Source: Actinomycetes bacterium (lineage in GTDB: Bacteria; Actinomycetota; Thermoleophilia; Gaiellales; Gaiellaceae). Taken from it: a stretch of DNA of 64,000 nt. The DNA lies in contig JANYJX010000012.1 in the NCBI GenBank assembly GCA_025358355.1, forward strand, positions 1 through 64,000, given 5' to 3'. This document shows, piece by piece, positions 63,105-64,000 of this stretch. The notes under the pieces were generated by a model. The model was not told the origin of the DNA, made no database searches, and saw nothing but the letters and a program-made list of their open reading frames with translations. A program made the position numbers and the translations under genes. The stretch's first letter is position 1; the number at the start of each line of letters is the position of its first letter.

Positions 63105-63401
63105 CTAAACCTGCGCTCCTTGGAAGATCTCGATGCTGTTGCCCTCGCGGAGCTGGACGATTGCTTTCTTCCAGCCCGGGCGGGTGCCCTTGATCGCGCC
63201 GCGCCGCTTCGGCTTCGCTTGCACCTTGACGATGTTCACGGCCTGCACTTTGACCTCAAAGAGCTGCTCGACAGCCTGCCGGACCTGCGTCTTGTGCGCG
63301 TCCTGATGAACGCGGAAGGTGTACTTCCTCTCAGCCAGCTGGGTGTAGCTCTTCTCCGACACCACGGGCCCAAGCAAGATCTCGTTCAGATGGAGACTCA
63401 C
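63105..63401 (-). CDS. rplW: 50S ribosomal protein L23
   Basis: [50 protein letters not shown]. Confidence 0.97.
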   Translation of the reverse strand: MSLHLNEILLGPVVSEKSYTQLAERKYTFRVHQDAHKTQVRQAVEQLFEVKVQAVNIVKVQAKPKRRGAIKGTRPGWKKAIVQLREGNSIEIFQGAQV

Positions 63402-64000
63402 TGGGCTCTCGCTTCCACGAGCGGAAGAGCAGCCTCGGTGAAGAGCAGCGCGCGCGCCCAAACAACCGACGCGACCTCGAGCTCGGATGGGACGGTGACG
63501 AGCACGCGCTCGAGGTTGCGAAAGGACTTGATCAGCCCGACTTCGTCCTCGTTCGCGACGATGACGAGCGGCAGAGCCTGGCCCCATCCGTCAACGAGTG
63601 CTTTCGCCTGCTTCGTCGACGGGATCGCGAAGGTCGTGCCGTCAACGAGTGCGATCGTCCCGTTCTCGGCGTGATGCGAGAGAGCTCCACGAAGGGCTGC
63701 GCGGCGCGCCTTGCGGTTGACCTTGACATCGAAGCTCCGCATTCCCGGCGCGAACACGACGCCGCCGCCGGTGAATTGCGGCGCGCGCGTCGTGCCCTGG
63801 CGCGCCCGACCGGTTCCCTTCTGCGCCCATGGCTTCGCGCGACCGCCGGAGACGAGGCCGCGTGTCTTGGCCCCACGTGTTCCCGCACGCCGGGCGTTCA
63901 GCTCGGCGCGGACCGTCTCGTGGAGCAGGTGTCGCGGCACGTCCGCCGCAAAGATCTCCTCCGAGAGCGCGACGTGCTTCGCGGCGCCGCCGAGCACAGC
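63398..64000 (-). CDS. rplD: 50S ribosomal protein L4, 5' end truncated by window
   Basis: GTRGAKTRGLVSGGRAKPWAQKGTGRARQGTTRAPQFTGGGVVFAPGMRSFDVKVNRKARRAALRGALS. Confidence 0.96.
   Translation of the reverse strand, partial: AVLGGAAKHVALSEEIFAADVPRHLLHETVRAELNARRAGTRGAKTRGLVSGGRAKPWAQKGTGRARQGTTRAPQFTGGGVVFAPGMRSFDVKVNRKARRAALRGALSHHAENGTIALVDGTTFAIPSTKQAKALVDGWGQALPLVIVANEDEVGLIKSFRNLERVLVTVPSELEVASVVWARALLFTEAALPLVEARAQ

Overview
This is a high-GC actinobacterial chromosome window. A Thermoleophilia-like lineage is my inference from gene content and style; no search was run. It is mostly chromosomal housekeeping genes. The right ~15 kb is one minus-strand S10-spc-alpha ribosomal protein run, from a partial rplD to rplQ and truA, with secY, adk, map, infA and rpoA. 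The left and middle carry a two-component pair, ferredoxin, a ccdA/ccmH/tlpA cytochrome c biogenesis trio, L,D-transpeptidase, pyk, eno, mazG, a PrsA-like foldase, mfd, pth, rplY, prs, glmU, tRNA-Gln, ispE, rsmA, tatD, metG, rsmI and ROK kinase. These are followed by an accessory segment (~29.5-45.2 kb) with envelope genes, transporters, tRNA-Pro, an acyl-CoA ligase, ArsR/SRPBCC genes, and then ligA. I saw no CRISPR array, rRNA, transposase, prophage or complete mobile element. The most interesting signals are: (1) a compact attenuator-like leader at 35.40-35.56 kb, with a promoter, a leaderless 9-codon ORF, competing hairpins and a U-tract terminator, ahead of a 57-aa HTH-like protein; (2) a ribosomal protein S17 with a ~170-190-aa acidic Val/Glu/Ala/Pro N-terminal extension; (3) a divergent pair of cell-wall enzymes sharing a paralogous coiled-coil domain, with apparently leaderless promoters; (4) four disrupted accessory genes (two in-frame UAG, one -1 frameshift, one internal deletion); (5) a switch-like triplicated hairpin arm in the mfd leader and several other palindromes in intergenic DNA.
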